Of a DNA stretch of 61,532 bases, positions 10,828 to 21,324 are shown piece by piece. The stretch comes from Gnetum montanum (taxonomy: Eukaryota; Streptophyta; Gnetopsida; Gnetales; Gnetaceae). The DNA lies in contig MNCI01006837.1 in assembly GCA_015680685.1 (NCBI GenBank), positions 805,073-866,604 on the forward strand. Reading direction: 5' to 3'. The translations under genes and the position numbers were made by a program. Positions within the stretch are counted from its first letter, which is position 1. Every line of letters starts with the position of its first letter. The notes beneath the pieces were generated by a model, which had not been told where the DNA came from, made no database searches, and saw nothing but the letters and a program-made list of their open reading frames with translations.

Positions 10828-12196
10828 TGACCAAACTTGGAGGCCTCCGAAACAGCCCCCGATGGCCCATGATTCAACAAGAAAGGTCCCCTCGGGGCCC
10901 ACAAGCGACTGCACCAACTTCTAGCATCTGGAATCAAAATTTTTGGGTTCAAAATGTTTGGTTTTGGCTAAGTGCACTTTGGTTACCTTTTCAGATGCTG
11001 CACAGCGTAAGGATCAGCGTCACCAACTTTTAGAGCCCCAAAATTGAGCCAAAACAGGCCGAAATCAAGCATAAGGACCTCCCATGACCTTCACCAAGGT
11101 CCCCAGTAGCTCCCAACCTCTAGAAAATCAAGATTTGGGCCTCAAATATGCCATTTTGACTTGGTGACGTTGGGGTTACTTTTTCAGACGTTGCACATTG
11201 TAAGGATCAGTGTCACCAACTTTTAGAGCCCCAAAACTGAGCCAAAATGACTTGATTTCAAGGGTGTAAGTCATCCTCAGGGTCCACTATTAATAACTAT
11301 GGGTCCCAGCCTTTAGAAATTCCAGATTTTAGCTCAAAATTGCAAGTTTTGGAGGTCACATTGTAGGTCACACTGCAGGTCACGCTGGGCAGTCAAATTT
11401 CTCTTGTTGTACATTTCATTATAAATCCCCATTTGTGGGCACATCAAGCCCTCATGGTCTAAATTAAATGTACTTTTATGGGCTTGAATAACTCATANGT
11501 TGTTGATTCCATTCTTGGATTTCGTGCCTGAGCCTGGCCCAACCCTATAAATACCTTGTCAATTCACATAAACTGGGAGGCAAAAAAAATTGGGAGGCAA
11601 AAAAATTAGAGAGATTGGCAATTCTGAGAGAGGACAGAACCTGCAATCCTTGGGTGCTTGGCACACCTGACTGTTGGCATCCAAGCATTTCTCACATTCA
11701 TCACATCACATCATTGCATCATCATGTTACTTCACCCCGGGGCTAGGCGTTCGACCTGCCATCTAAACGCAGCTACACTTTGACCGATGCACATCTTTTC
11801 TAAGTAATACATTATTTCCATTTTTCCAACCAAACATTATTTCCGTTTTCTGTTTTACGCTCTGTTTACATTTCTACTTACATTTAGTTTATGTTTAATT
11901 TATAGTTTATGTTTTGTTTACACCTTACGTTCACATTTACTTCTTATGTCTTATAGTTCATGTTTACATTTTATGTGCATTTACACATTTTAAGACATTG
12001 TTTACAATAACCCCAGCGCTAACCATAGCTTACGCTCGGGGAAGTCCTTGGTTGATTTGCGTGCAAACCATCCAAGACACTCTGCCTTCGTTCCCTTTTC
12101 CAGCTTGCCCTCAAGTGAAGGTAGGGTCAGCTATGTCTGCCCAACGATCTCCTGGTGTCTGTTTCCCTTCCAGCCTTGCACCAACGATTTAGGTTA
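10828..12196 (+). repeat. Solo-LTR-like insertion in gag of D
   Basis: This 1.37 kb segment interrupts minus-strand gag coding. GTACAACA occurs on both sides (10820-10827 and 12197-12204) and looks like a target duplication. It starts TGACC, carries CCCTATAAATACC at about 11547, and has no open frame. A block with GGATCAGCGTCACCAACTTT is repeated about 190 bases apart (11010 and 11205), and GGGAGGCAAAAAAA is doubled at 11575. The 8-base duplication and an end not reading CA are unusual for a Ty3 LTR, so a DNA transposon relic is also possible. A single N lies at 11499. Confidence 0.5.
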
Positions 12197-12224
12197 GTAC
12201 AACAGTGAGGAATCATTTTTCATT

Positions 12225-14137
12225 ACCTAAGAAGGATCTTTGGCTATTTCACATAGCTGCTCATGTTTCTTTTGAGCAGCTTTGGTCATCTATTTATGTT
12301 GCATGTGTCCATTTCTTAATAGTTGGTCAAGAAACTCAGACGACTTTTGTGGAAACTCAGTGTATTTAGACCTATCCTTCCTTTTTAAGTTAGGTCTATT
12401 TGTTCTTGATGTATGGATCCCAGAAGTTGATGGTTGGTTACTGCAGTCATTGGTGGGGGCCTTGGGCAGGTTGGCCTTCAACCTTTGGTTTGTGGTTTTG
12501 TTTTCTTTGGTCATAGTTGATATGGTAGTATTGCTCTGCTTGATCTTTTTTTTTATCTCTTTGAGCGTGTTAGTTTTTATATGATATGTAGGCTAGATCA
12601 TGGTTGGCCTTTATAACATCTTGTATGTTTTTAGTTTGTGAGAATGCTTGGCTAAGAGACTATGAATCAAGGTAGTAAAGTTTTAACTTGATGAAGTCAT
12701 AACTACTTCCTTGAATATGGCTAATAAGTGGGATTTAGCTATGGGCTCTGGTATTTCATTTAGCAGTCCATTCCACTACTGAATGAACTTTTGTATAGGT
12801 TCTAATGGCCCTTACTTAACTTTCATGAGTTGGTCAAGTGTTGTGTCAGGCTTCAAGTTATACTTGAAGCGGTTGACAAACTGGGCTACTAGGTCTTCCA
12901 AATAGGATATAGACCCTCTAGATAATGTGTGATACCAATCAAGTGCTTTCCTAGTCAAAGACATAGGGAAAACCCTNCTCTTGTAGTTATGGCCTCATAT
13001 CATAAGGAGGGTTTTCCCTATATCTTTGACTAGGAAAGCACTTGATTGGTATCACACATTATCTAGAGGGTCTATATCCTATTTGGAAGACCTAGTAGCC
13101 CAGTTTGTCAACCGCTTCAAGTATAACTTGAAGCCTGACACAACACTTGACCAACTCATGAAAGTTAAGTAAGGGCCATTAGAACCTATACAAAAGTTCA
13201 TTCAGTAGTGGAATGGACTGCTAAATGAAATACCAGAGCCCATAGCTAAATCCCACTTATTAGCCATATTCAAGGAAGTAGTTATGACTTCATCAAGTTA
13301 AAACTTTACTACCTTGATTCATAGTCTCTTAGCCAAGCATTCTCACAAACTAAAAACATACAAGATNTTTTGTGCTAGTATTTGAGGCACAAATGGGACA
13401 AATCTAGTGTACGACCCTTGTGTTGCTGGGGGTCTCATGATGGACCCCATGTGAATAGTTAAAGGATTTACAGAGGTAAAACCCACCATTGATGGTTTTG
13501 TATTTTGTGGTTGTGGGGCAAATGACATTGATGCATTATAATTTGTTTTTTGTGGCATTGATTAAGTGTGATGTGTTGCTACAAATGGTGTTGGATCTAC
13601 CGTAGTAGGACATGGAGGAGTGGTAGATGATGGCACCATGCCCATGGAGAAAACAAAGGCATTGGGAGAAGGTTCTATAAAATTGGAGGATGTTTAGTTG
13701 AATTTCCCTCCAAGGATATTTTTAGGTTTAGATTCTGCCCTGAATTCATCCTCTTCTTCTTGTTATTTCCCAAAGGTAGGCTAGTCATCTTCCTCCTCTA
13801 CAGTAATCAATTAGGCTAGAACACTAGAATAGATGTCATTAAGGGGAATTTCTTCATATGGAGAAGGGATGTACTCTTTCTCATTCCTATGTATGAGCTC
13901 AAATTCCCTCTTGGCATCCATTTGGGGAACTAGCATGCGTACCTGTATTTTGGCACAAATGAAGTTACAGTGATCTTCATTAATGGCTACAAAATCAGGA
14001 CTCTCCCCTCTAACTCTTAATGATTTCCTACACTCAATGATTGTAGAATCTTTGGGATCATACACCCTCATGACTTACTGGTTATGATCTTCGCTAGTGA
14101 AGGTGAAGGGCAATTTTGTGGATTTTCGAAAAGGCAT
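12225..14137 (-). pseudogene. gag of Tat/Ogre-like element D, decayed
   Basis: Minus-strand gag beginning at ATG 14137-14135 (MPFRKSTKLPF). The N-terminal part at 14071-13811 contains RVYDPKDST. A Pro/Gln-rich stretch lies at 13558-13370. The capsid core is at 12976-12614, with RKALDWYHTLSRGSI, FVNRFKYNLKPDTTLDQLM and LLNEIPEPIAKSHLL, typical of the retrotransposon gag family. A C-terminal block at 12514-12290 contains KYTEFPQKSSEFLDQLL. The order is disturbed by an inverted near-copy of the capsid core at 13005-13366 bounded by Ns. Stops break the frame. Confidence 0.75.
12614..13366. repeat. Near-perfect inverted repeat around a single N
   Basis: The arms 12614-12976 and 13005-13366 are almost identical reverse complements; I noticed one mismatch near the centre. 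One N lies beside the left arm (12977) and another at the outer end of the right arm (13367). Both arms encode the same gag capsid segment on opposite strands. Such identity amid heavily decayed sequence, bounded by Ns, points to a contig or haplotype copy placed backwards during scaffolding. Confidence 0.8.
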
Positions 14138-15458
14138 GGTTATAATGCTGATAATTACTTAAGAATAGGCTATAAATGTTAAGATAGAAGTAAACTCTAG
14201 TGAGTGGAATTTAAAAACTCTTAGAGAAAATGAAAGTGGCAAAAAATGATATACTTACTATAATTAGTAAGTGGTGGATAAAGGGGGTTTACCCCTTTAC
14301 TAGAAATAGAATATTGGCAACATTGGATTTAAACCTCCCTCAAGTTGGCTTCCCAAGTACTTGTACATTGGGTATGGTAGAAGGGGAAAGAAGAGGGGGG
14401 GGTGTGTGTCGGTGGGGGTGGTGTGGGGGCGGTGCAAGGGGTGTGGGTGGGTTAGGATTGTTTATGTGGGTGGTGAGATAGTGGAAATATCTCACCTTCT
14501 TATTCCAATGTTGGAGAGAGGGGGGAAAGTTTGAGGACCAAAATGGAAACTTGGTAGTTTCCAAAGATGGCTTTGGTAGGTTTCCAACTCTAACCAAAAA
14601 GAGGAAAAAGTGGATTTTTTTGGTATGAAAACCAACATTGGTTTGGTGAGAAATATTATGGCAATCAAAGATTAATATTTACTAAGGCTTCCATGCTAGC
14701 TTTGCTATAGGAATTCACAATAGATGTTGTGAAATTCTAGCACCCAAACCATCTACAGCTTTCATGTTGAGGTTTCTGCCAGAGGGGAGGGATGGTAGCA
14801 TTGAATTCCTTGGGAATTTTGGCTAAAAAATAGCTTTTCACTTGAAAGAAAAATAGATCTAGATGTAAAATTGGTTTCAAAATTTACCAACATTGGCCTT
14901 CCTACTGCTTCCATGCTGGGTATGGTAAAGTGGGGGAAAGAAGGAGGGTGAGACGATGGGAATCTCACACCTCCTATACCAACGTTGATGTTGGGGGGGG
15001 GTGGGGGGTGAGGGAAAGGTTGAAAATTGAAAGTGAAAGGTTATAATGTTTTCCACTAGAATTGGTTCTAGGTAGCTGCTAATTCTCTTAGCTTGGAAAA
15101 ATGGGGGCAAAGTCAACTGATAGATGAGTTGAACCACTCACTTTTAGAAGCTGGAAAATAAAATTTTGGCAATAAAATGAATGGGAAAAAGAAATATCAA
15201 TGCTTTTTTTGGGGCCTTTGAATTTACAAGTGTTGTGAAAAACCAAAGCCCAACCACCTACAACTTCCACACTACAGTTTTCATCACAGGGTAGGGGGAG
15301 GGGGGAGGGTGGTTGGGGGTTGGGCGAGAAAGAACAACGTTGATTTTTCAAAGGTCTTGGCTATAAGAAATGAAGGCAAAGTTTGCAAATAGCTATGAAA
15401 ATAATGGATTTGGCTATAGAATTTAGGTGAAGGTCCTCTTTCTAGAATCAAGAAAAAA
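14138..15458 (-). mobile_element. Leader of element D with G-rich repeats
   Basis: This lies between the 5' LTR of D (15459-17037) and its gag start. No convincing ORF is seen. Related blocks recur, each with a GGGTATGGTA-type or similar start, a plus-strand G-rich run (near 14393, 14993 and 15295) and a CCAACGTTG-like motif. On the element strand these are C-rich tracts. I cannot recognise a primer-binding site next to the LTR. Confidence 0.5.
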
Positions 15459-15778
15459 TATTACAACTGAAAACCTCAATTGCTGGAATGGGAACCAAGG
15501 ATCCTCAACATAGGCAATTCCTCAACCCTAAACTCCCTAGGGCCTTCATGATGAAAATGGGATTCGGGGTGCCCTAGCTGATTTGGTAGATCAACTAGAG
15601 ACTTGAGAGAGGTGTAAAACATGAAAATATAATAGATTCCGAATAATGTACAAATAATAACTTTAATTCTATTGAACACAAAACTCAAGACTTAAAAATT
15701 TATTGAGAAGAGAATAAAGAATAAGTTAGAGAAATGTGTACAAAAAATGATGCTTGGAAGAGAAAAAAGGAAGGGCGA

Positions 15779-15800
15779 GGGGGGGGGGGGGGGGGGGGGG
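15779..15800 (+). repeat. Run of 22 G
   Basis: An uninterrupted G homopolymer followed by TGGGG lies inside the LTR of D. It could form a quadruplex and is also a likely site of sequencing error in length. Confidence 0.9.
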
Positions 15801-16555
15801 TGGGGTCCACTTGTACAAGAGTTCAAAGCCCGTTGAAGCTGAGATGATCTACTCCATAGTCTAGATGCCAAGCCACTCTTGATGCCATAGGACCTTCCTT
15901 CACTGCTAGAACCTTGGATTTGTAATTTCAAGGCCTCATTGTTTCCACACTAGGGTTCAAGAGATTGCAAGTGTGGGAACTTGTAAGAGCTCTTGAGTGC
16001 TTGAAAATGCCCTAGGCATTGAGTTGTGTGTATGCAAATTACTGTTAAAATTTTCTTGCAAGTGTTGAATTTTGGCAAAAAATGCTTATTGTCCTTCCAA
16101 AAAATTGGAACCAATTGCTCTCTTTTTGCTTAGAATTGCTGAAAAATGTTGAATGTTGTCAAAAACATGGAATGTAAAAAAAATTTTGGAACTTGAAATT
16201 GCTTAAATGACCAAAAGATCTGAAAAAATTGAATGGTGTTTGAGGCTGGCTTTTATAGGGTCTTTGGGCCATAAATGGGGTTGCGAATTGGCTATGATTG
16301 GGCTATAAAATGGCTACAAATTTGATATAATTTTGCTGCAAATTGGCTGTCAAATTTAGGTGAAATGGACACCCAAATTTGGGGGGTTACTAAAAATAGT
16401 AATTGCTTCCCTCCATGGCCATTCCATTTACTAAAAATAGTAACCAAGGTACCTTTTCCATGCTAGATATGAATCATCCACCATGCTTGTTGAAGTGGTT
16501 GGTCAACATTGAAGTGCATAACTTGATGAAATTTGCTCCTTGTGGCTTCCATGCT

Positions 16556-16729
16556 AGGGGGAAACTTTCTAGGTTGGGGAAAAAGTTTCCAAGCTGGAGG
16601 AAAACTTTCCAAGCTAGGGGAAAAGTTTTTAAAATGTGCCTATGGCCTCCACATTGAAGGGAGGAAAACTTTCCAAGCTGGGGAAAAAGTTTCCAAGTTG
16701 GGAAAAACTTTCTTGTTTGAGGGGAAAGT
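16556..16729 (+). repeat. Tandem repeat of a 20-base unit
   Basis: About seven imperfect units of the type GGGGAAAAAGTTTCCAAGCT. A non-repeat interruption lies near 16636-16662. It ends at an N (16730). The F LTR lacks the array. Confidence 0.8.
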
Positions 16730-17037
16730 NTATGTGTTTTTAGCATAGAAAATTATCTACCCCCTATAAAACCCATCGAACTGCCTATTTTGGCACTCTA
16801 AAAGGAATTTTAACCCCCCAAAGCTAAAATATAGACAATAGGTGACCTTTTTCACTTGGGGAATGAGGCTTTGACCACTTATGAGGCATTTTTCAGCCCC
16901 AAAAGTATAAAGTATGTGAAATTGCCCAATGTGGATTATAATTTTCACATTTACAAAGAATTTTTGCCTTAGGTTCCATGGGGTGGAAGCTACATGAAAA
17001 AGATTGATTATAACATGCAAAATTTTTTGATGTTTCA

Positions 17038-17586
17038 ACATCCATCAAGCTAAAATAAAAAACAAGGACCTATAGATAGAAGACCTCATAGAATACATAG
17101 GATTAGCAAACCTTTGCTATGCTAAATTGGCCATGTTGATAGTAGGATGGCCTAGAAATGAACTTGAGCAATAGATAATTGCTGTGTACACCATGTATGA
17201 GAAGGAGTTTGTTGACAAAAAGGATGCTCTACAAGAACTCCATGTAGAAAATTCTGAATTAAAGCTACCAAGGATAAAAAGATATTGTAGCAAATTTAGC
17301 ACAAAGAATGTCAAACTACCAAGAACTCAGAAAGGTAGCCATAGCGTTTGAATAGGAAAGGAGGTAGTTTGCAACTTGCTATGTGAAGGCCAATCAAATG
17401 TTCCTACAATTACCATGCCCATGAAATGTATTAGCTCCATCCAACATTGCTTAACAAGCATGGATGGTACATAACACAAAGATAGAAGAGGAGAAACTTT
17501 AAGCACTTCTGAACCATTACCAATTCCAGAAGTTTGATGATAAATGGAAGAAGTTGATGGAAGAACCTCCACCACTAGGAACATAA
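17038..17586 (+). pseudogene. Env-position ORF, C-terminal part (copy 2, element H)
   Basis: The C-terminal third of the same coiled-coil ORF as at 1247 and 56084. It begins at the LTR of D, which cut it, and ends at TAA 17584-17586. Visible matches to copy 3 include KNKDL, EDLIEYIGLANL, MLIVGWPRNELEQ and SNIA. Frame damage is visible near 17265. A 3' UTR with AATGTGGCATTTAC follows, similar to that of copy 1. The N-terminal part is not found in the window. Confidence 0.8.
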
Positions 17587-17793
17587 GGTTACATCAAGAT
17601 ATTTCAAATTTTTATTTTGTTTTGTTTAGTTTTATCATGTTACTGTGTTATTTTGTAAACACACCAATGTGGCATTTACAAGAGTCATGTAAATAGTTGG
17701 TCAGGTCAAGTCAAGTCTACCTCCTAATTTTGCATAGGACTTTGTGCTCATTTTTTAAACTAGAGGATGAGTTTCCAATTAGTCATGGGATTA

Positions 17794-18732
17794 TGATAAA
17801 GTCAAATTTCTAAAGTGATGTGATATCACAGCTACCATATCATAGCAATGATGTCATAACCCATGTTATGTCATTGTTGATATAATGTCTTGGGATTTAT
17901 GCAGCCCTATAAATACCAGCACTTGGATGCACAATCAATAACTTTTTCATTTTAGCCTTAGCAAAATTCTTGCAGTTTATTTTCATAGTCTCAGTGATAG
18001 AGTGAATGGCCATAATGTGGTGTTGAGTACTTTTATGGAATGTTTATTTGAGTGAAGTGTACTTGGGCATAGTTCATGATCAAAAATAAAGATTGAGACT
18101 ACTTCTCATCATTGTAACATCCACTTATCTTTACTTGTTTACTTAGTTTAATTTTCCTACTTTCCTAGTTAATCATTTATGTTTCTAAGTACTTTACTTT
18201 TTTTATGCTTATTAGTAAAGAAGAATGGATATGATTGGTTTCAAGTAGTAAGTATAATTATTTGATAATCCTAGTAGTATTATTGGTTGGTTTTTCCAAT
18301 AACATAATACGTGGTAATCCAATAATGGTTACATGAGCCCGAGGCATGTACGATAAATTGGAACTGAATATCCATCGCTCTAGGATAAAATAGATTTCTA
18401 TTTCTAAGTTACTTAGACTTAGACTTAAGTTTTACTCCCAATCATGAATACCACTGGGAGTTATTTAGGTCTTGCAACATCAATTATCATATGCCTCACT
18501 ACAAGTTAAACCATACATTAAGACTTTACTAACTCAAGGTGAGAGGATAATGATCATGAACTTAATATCAACCCTTAGCATAATTACATTGTCTCATCCA
18601 TTGATTATGATCTGGTCACTAGCAAATACTTGTGACTTGTATGGTAGAGTGTTGGGATTGCTCATTGCTCANTTGGTCACTAGCAAATACTTGTGACTTG
18701 TATGGTAGAGTGTTGGGATTGCTCATTGCTCA
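17794..18732 (+). repeat. 3' LTR of element H
   Basis: Preceded by the tract AGTCATGGGATTA. It starts TGATAAAGTC, has CCTATAAATACC at about 17905 and AATAAA at about 18087, and ends near TTGCTCA. The family is that of the E LTRs (20348 and 59072), sharing AGTGAATGGCCATAATGTGGTGTT. About 70 bases are present twice around the N at 18672, so the true LTR is probably shorter. Confidence 0.75.
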
Positions 18733-19589
18733 TTAATAAGTTTATTCCTAATTTCTCTCTCAACTAATACCCTCACACTCAAATACTTGTCCCATGCATA
18801 TTAGGTCTCCAAATCAAATTCCTTTTGAACCTCCATGATCCTTATCAAGTGTTATATCTAATCATATTTTGATATCTTATCTAGACTTCACTTATGATAG
18901 TTACTTAGTTCAAATTCCAAAACTTTTACAGTATTTTAGCAAACTAAAAATGTGATATCTTGAGAATCATAACTCTGATTCTAGTAAACCAAGGGTCAAA
19001 ATCTACATTTTTGAACATCTTGGATACATTGGTATGGTTAAGTTCTAGGTAGGACATCATCCCAAGGTACTTCCTTAACAAAGCTAATTTATGAAACATT
19101 AAATTATAATTAAAAATGAACGCCAAATCCTAGTTTAATGACAAAAAGTAGCAAGGGATATGATTCAAATAGGGTGAGGGTTAGAAATTGCTCCATCAGT
19201 AGAGTATTATATAATGACATATGCACAATAAAAATAAAAGATGCATAACTAAATATTTAAAAGAATAAAATATGCATATGCAAATACTTGTAAAGGTATA
19301 ATAACTAATAAAAAGAAAAACTTCTTGAGGGAATTAGATTTCAACATTAAAATCATAAAATATTTAGAAGATCTATGACTATGCTATAATAGTAGTAAAA
19401 TAAAGGATACAAAATTTTAATAAAATACCCTAGTAAGCATATTGCATTCACTTATGTAGAAAACTAGCAACAACAAAAATAATAATAATAGTAATAAAAA
19501 TAAGCTAATTTATTGAAATGCATTTGATAATATTAAAGACTTAATCATTTGTATTAAATTAAATAATTAAATTTATGCAAATTTCTAGA
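18733..19589. other. AT-rich sequence without recognisable features
   Basis: No gene, LTR end or repeat can be supported here. The composition resembles the internal non-coding part of element J. Confidence 0.4.
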
Positions 19590-19842
19590 TTACAATAGAA
19601 AGGGACTTGGTCATGCCTTCTAGCTAGATCTAGGCCTAACCATGGTGGCAATGTTAAATGTCCTCTAAACCCAGAGAATGTTTTGAGTGTGATCAAGATA
19701 CATTTATTTTATTTCAATTATATTATTAGTAAATTTTTTTTTACATTTTTCTTGTTATTTATTTGCATAATGTTGAATATAGTGTATGTTTGACATTTAT
19801 TGTGGCATTTGAGAATAAGATGTCATAACTGGTATTAAAGCA
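19590..19842 (+). repeat. Decayed J-family LTR end with initiator-Met PBS
   Basis: It contains GGCCTAACCATGGTGGCA and TTTGCATAATGTTGAATATA, shared with the J LTRs (40130-40360 and 49770-50000), then ATGTCATAAC and a PBS TGGTATTAAAGC with two changes from TGGTATCAGAGC, followed by AAACCAC as in J. Confidence 0.6.
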
Positions 19843-19879
19843 AACCACTATCCAAGGTGAATTAGAGTTAGCTTAATGG

Positions 19880-19945
19880 TAAGACACTTGATTTGGTAGC
19901 TCTAAGTCATGGATTCAATACAAAACCTAAAATTAGTAAAACATG
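19880..19945 (+). repeat. tRNA-like SINE remnant
   Basis: GTTAGCTTAATGGTAAGACAC resembles a polymerase III A box, and GGATTCAAT about 35 bases further resembles a B box. The order and spacing fit a tRNA-derived SINE head. No cloverleaf could be completed, so this is not called a tRNA gene. Confidence 0.4.
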
Positions 19946-20046
19946 GGTATAACCTAAGATATATAGTGTAATTACAACTTTATATAGCTTAGCATTACCC
20001 AATTGAATTAACTTGATGAATCATCAATAAGACATGTTTCTTTCAT

Positions 20047-20347
20047 TCATTCCTGTCAACGCAACCCCATTGACGTATCCCCATCGATGCATGATGGGAT
20101 GCATTGATGTAGATACATCAACATTGATGTAGTCACTGCCTATATAAATGCATGCATCCCTCATATTTATGACACCTTCCAGTCTTAGTCATAGCTAAAC
20201 CCTTGTAGTTTTCTTCTTCCAAAGATATAATAATTTTCTTCTAATTTTCCACAATGTGGATTTATGAAATTGTATGATTTTTTATTCAAGTGCCTATGTA
20301 CCTAAACACATTGGCATGAATGACAATAAAATCTAGATTTCCTACAT
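20047..20347 (+). repeat. Left part of an LTR split by element E
   Basis: U3/R sequence of the A' LTR type: TCAACGCAAC, a TATATAAATGC box at about 20142 and AATAAAATC at about 20323. It stops at the target duplication TACAT (20343-20347), and the matching right part resumes at 59862-59917 beyond the E element. Confidence 0.65.
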
Positions 20348-21182
20348 TGATAAGCCATTATGCCTATAAGCTATTGATGAGACGCGACTTGCACTGGGCC
20401 GCGATATCGCGGCCGCNCATTGATGTGATATAGTGGGCCATGGTCATGCCTATAAATACCAACCCATCATCACATCAAAATCAACAACTTTCACCAACGC
20501 TTAGCTAGATTCTTATAGTTTGTTTTTGTGATTTAGACTTAGAGTTAGAAGTGAATGCCCATAATGTGATGTTTAACTATTGTACGAAATCTTTATTTAA
20601 GTGGATTGTTCTTAGGCACAATTCATTACTAGAAATAATGAATGAGATTGTTTCTCACCATTGCAACATTTCACTTAGCTCATGTTTACTTTATATTTTC
20701 TAAGTACTTTACATTTCTCATGTCCATTAATAAGGTGGAGTAAGTATGATTGGTTGCAAGTGTAAAGTGTAATCATTTTGTAACCCAGTAGTGACTTCAT
20801 TTGATTGGATTCATGTGGTAACCTCAGTAATGATTACATGACGTGTACATGAAGCCAAGAATGGATACTTATCAACATTGGCTAGATAAAATTTACATTT
20901 ATGTCATACTTAAACCAAGATTTTATCCTAGAATTTACTTGCATTTTTACTATGTTGGCACTTAGGACAATTAAAGCCAAAAAACATTAGCATATCATAT
21001 GTCTCATCGAGAGTTAAACCATATAACTTGAATTTTGCTAACTTAACATGAGAAGATAATGATTGCAAACTAAACATCAACTAGTACTAAATCTACGTTG
21101 ATCATACATGGATTACGATCAGGTCATACATCTACACTCATGACCTATATGGTTAAGTGTTGGAAGACCCAATTTTTCATCA
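20348..21182 (+). repeat. 5' LTR of Athila-like element E
   Basis: It starts TGATAAGCCATTATG, aligning with TGATAAAACCATTATG at 59072, and ends TTTTTCATCA. It has CCTATAAATACC at about 20450. TACAT stands directly before it and directly after the 3' LTR at 59861. A 43-base piece (20375-20417) ending in N is absent from the 3' copy and looks like the start of another LTR family joined by assembly. Without it the two LTRs are nearly equal in length (792 against 790). Confidence 0.9.
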
Positions 21183-21183
21183 A

Positions 21184-21201
21184 TGGTACCATTGGTGGGG
21201 A
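21184..21201 (+). other. Primer-binding site of E (tRNA-Asp type)
   Basis: TGGTACCATTGGTGGGGA stands one base after the LTR end. It matches the Athila-type tRNA-Asp site with decay at its CpG positions. Confidence 0.8.
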
Positions 21202-21324
21202 TGTGTCAATGTTTGCTAAGTAGTTGATTTTACAAAGTTCGTTGTGCTAAGCATCACAAAGTATACCTTTCATACTTCAAATAATTTCTAAACATACATA
21301 CACTTAAGCATCATAAAAATTAAA

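Larger units (their letters stand above)
15459..17037 (-). repeat. 5' LTR of element D (about 1.58 kb)
   Basis: On the minus strand it starts TGAAACATC at 17037 and ends near 15459, where the last bases align with the end of the LTR of F (23471-24578). The outer 280 bases of both LTRs are clearly related (for example AATTTTAAC and GAGGC blocks). It is longer than the F copy because of a G22 run (15779-15800) and a 20-base tandem repeat (16556-16729). It interrupts the env-position ORF of element H at 17038. ACATC follows as one possible target duplication copy. Confidence 0.7.
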
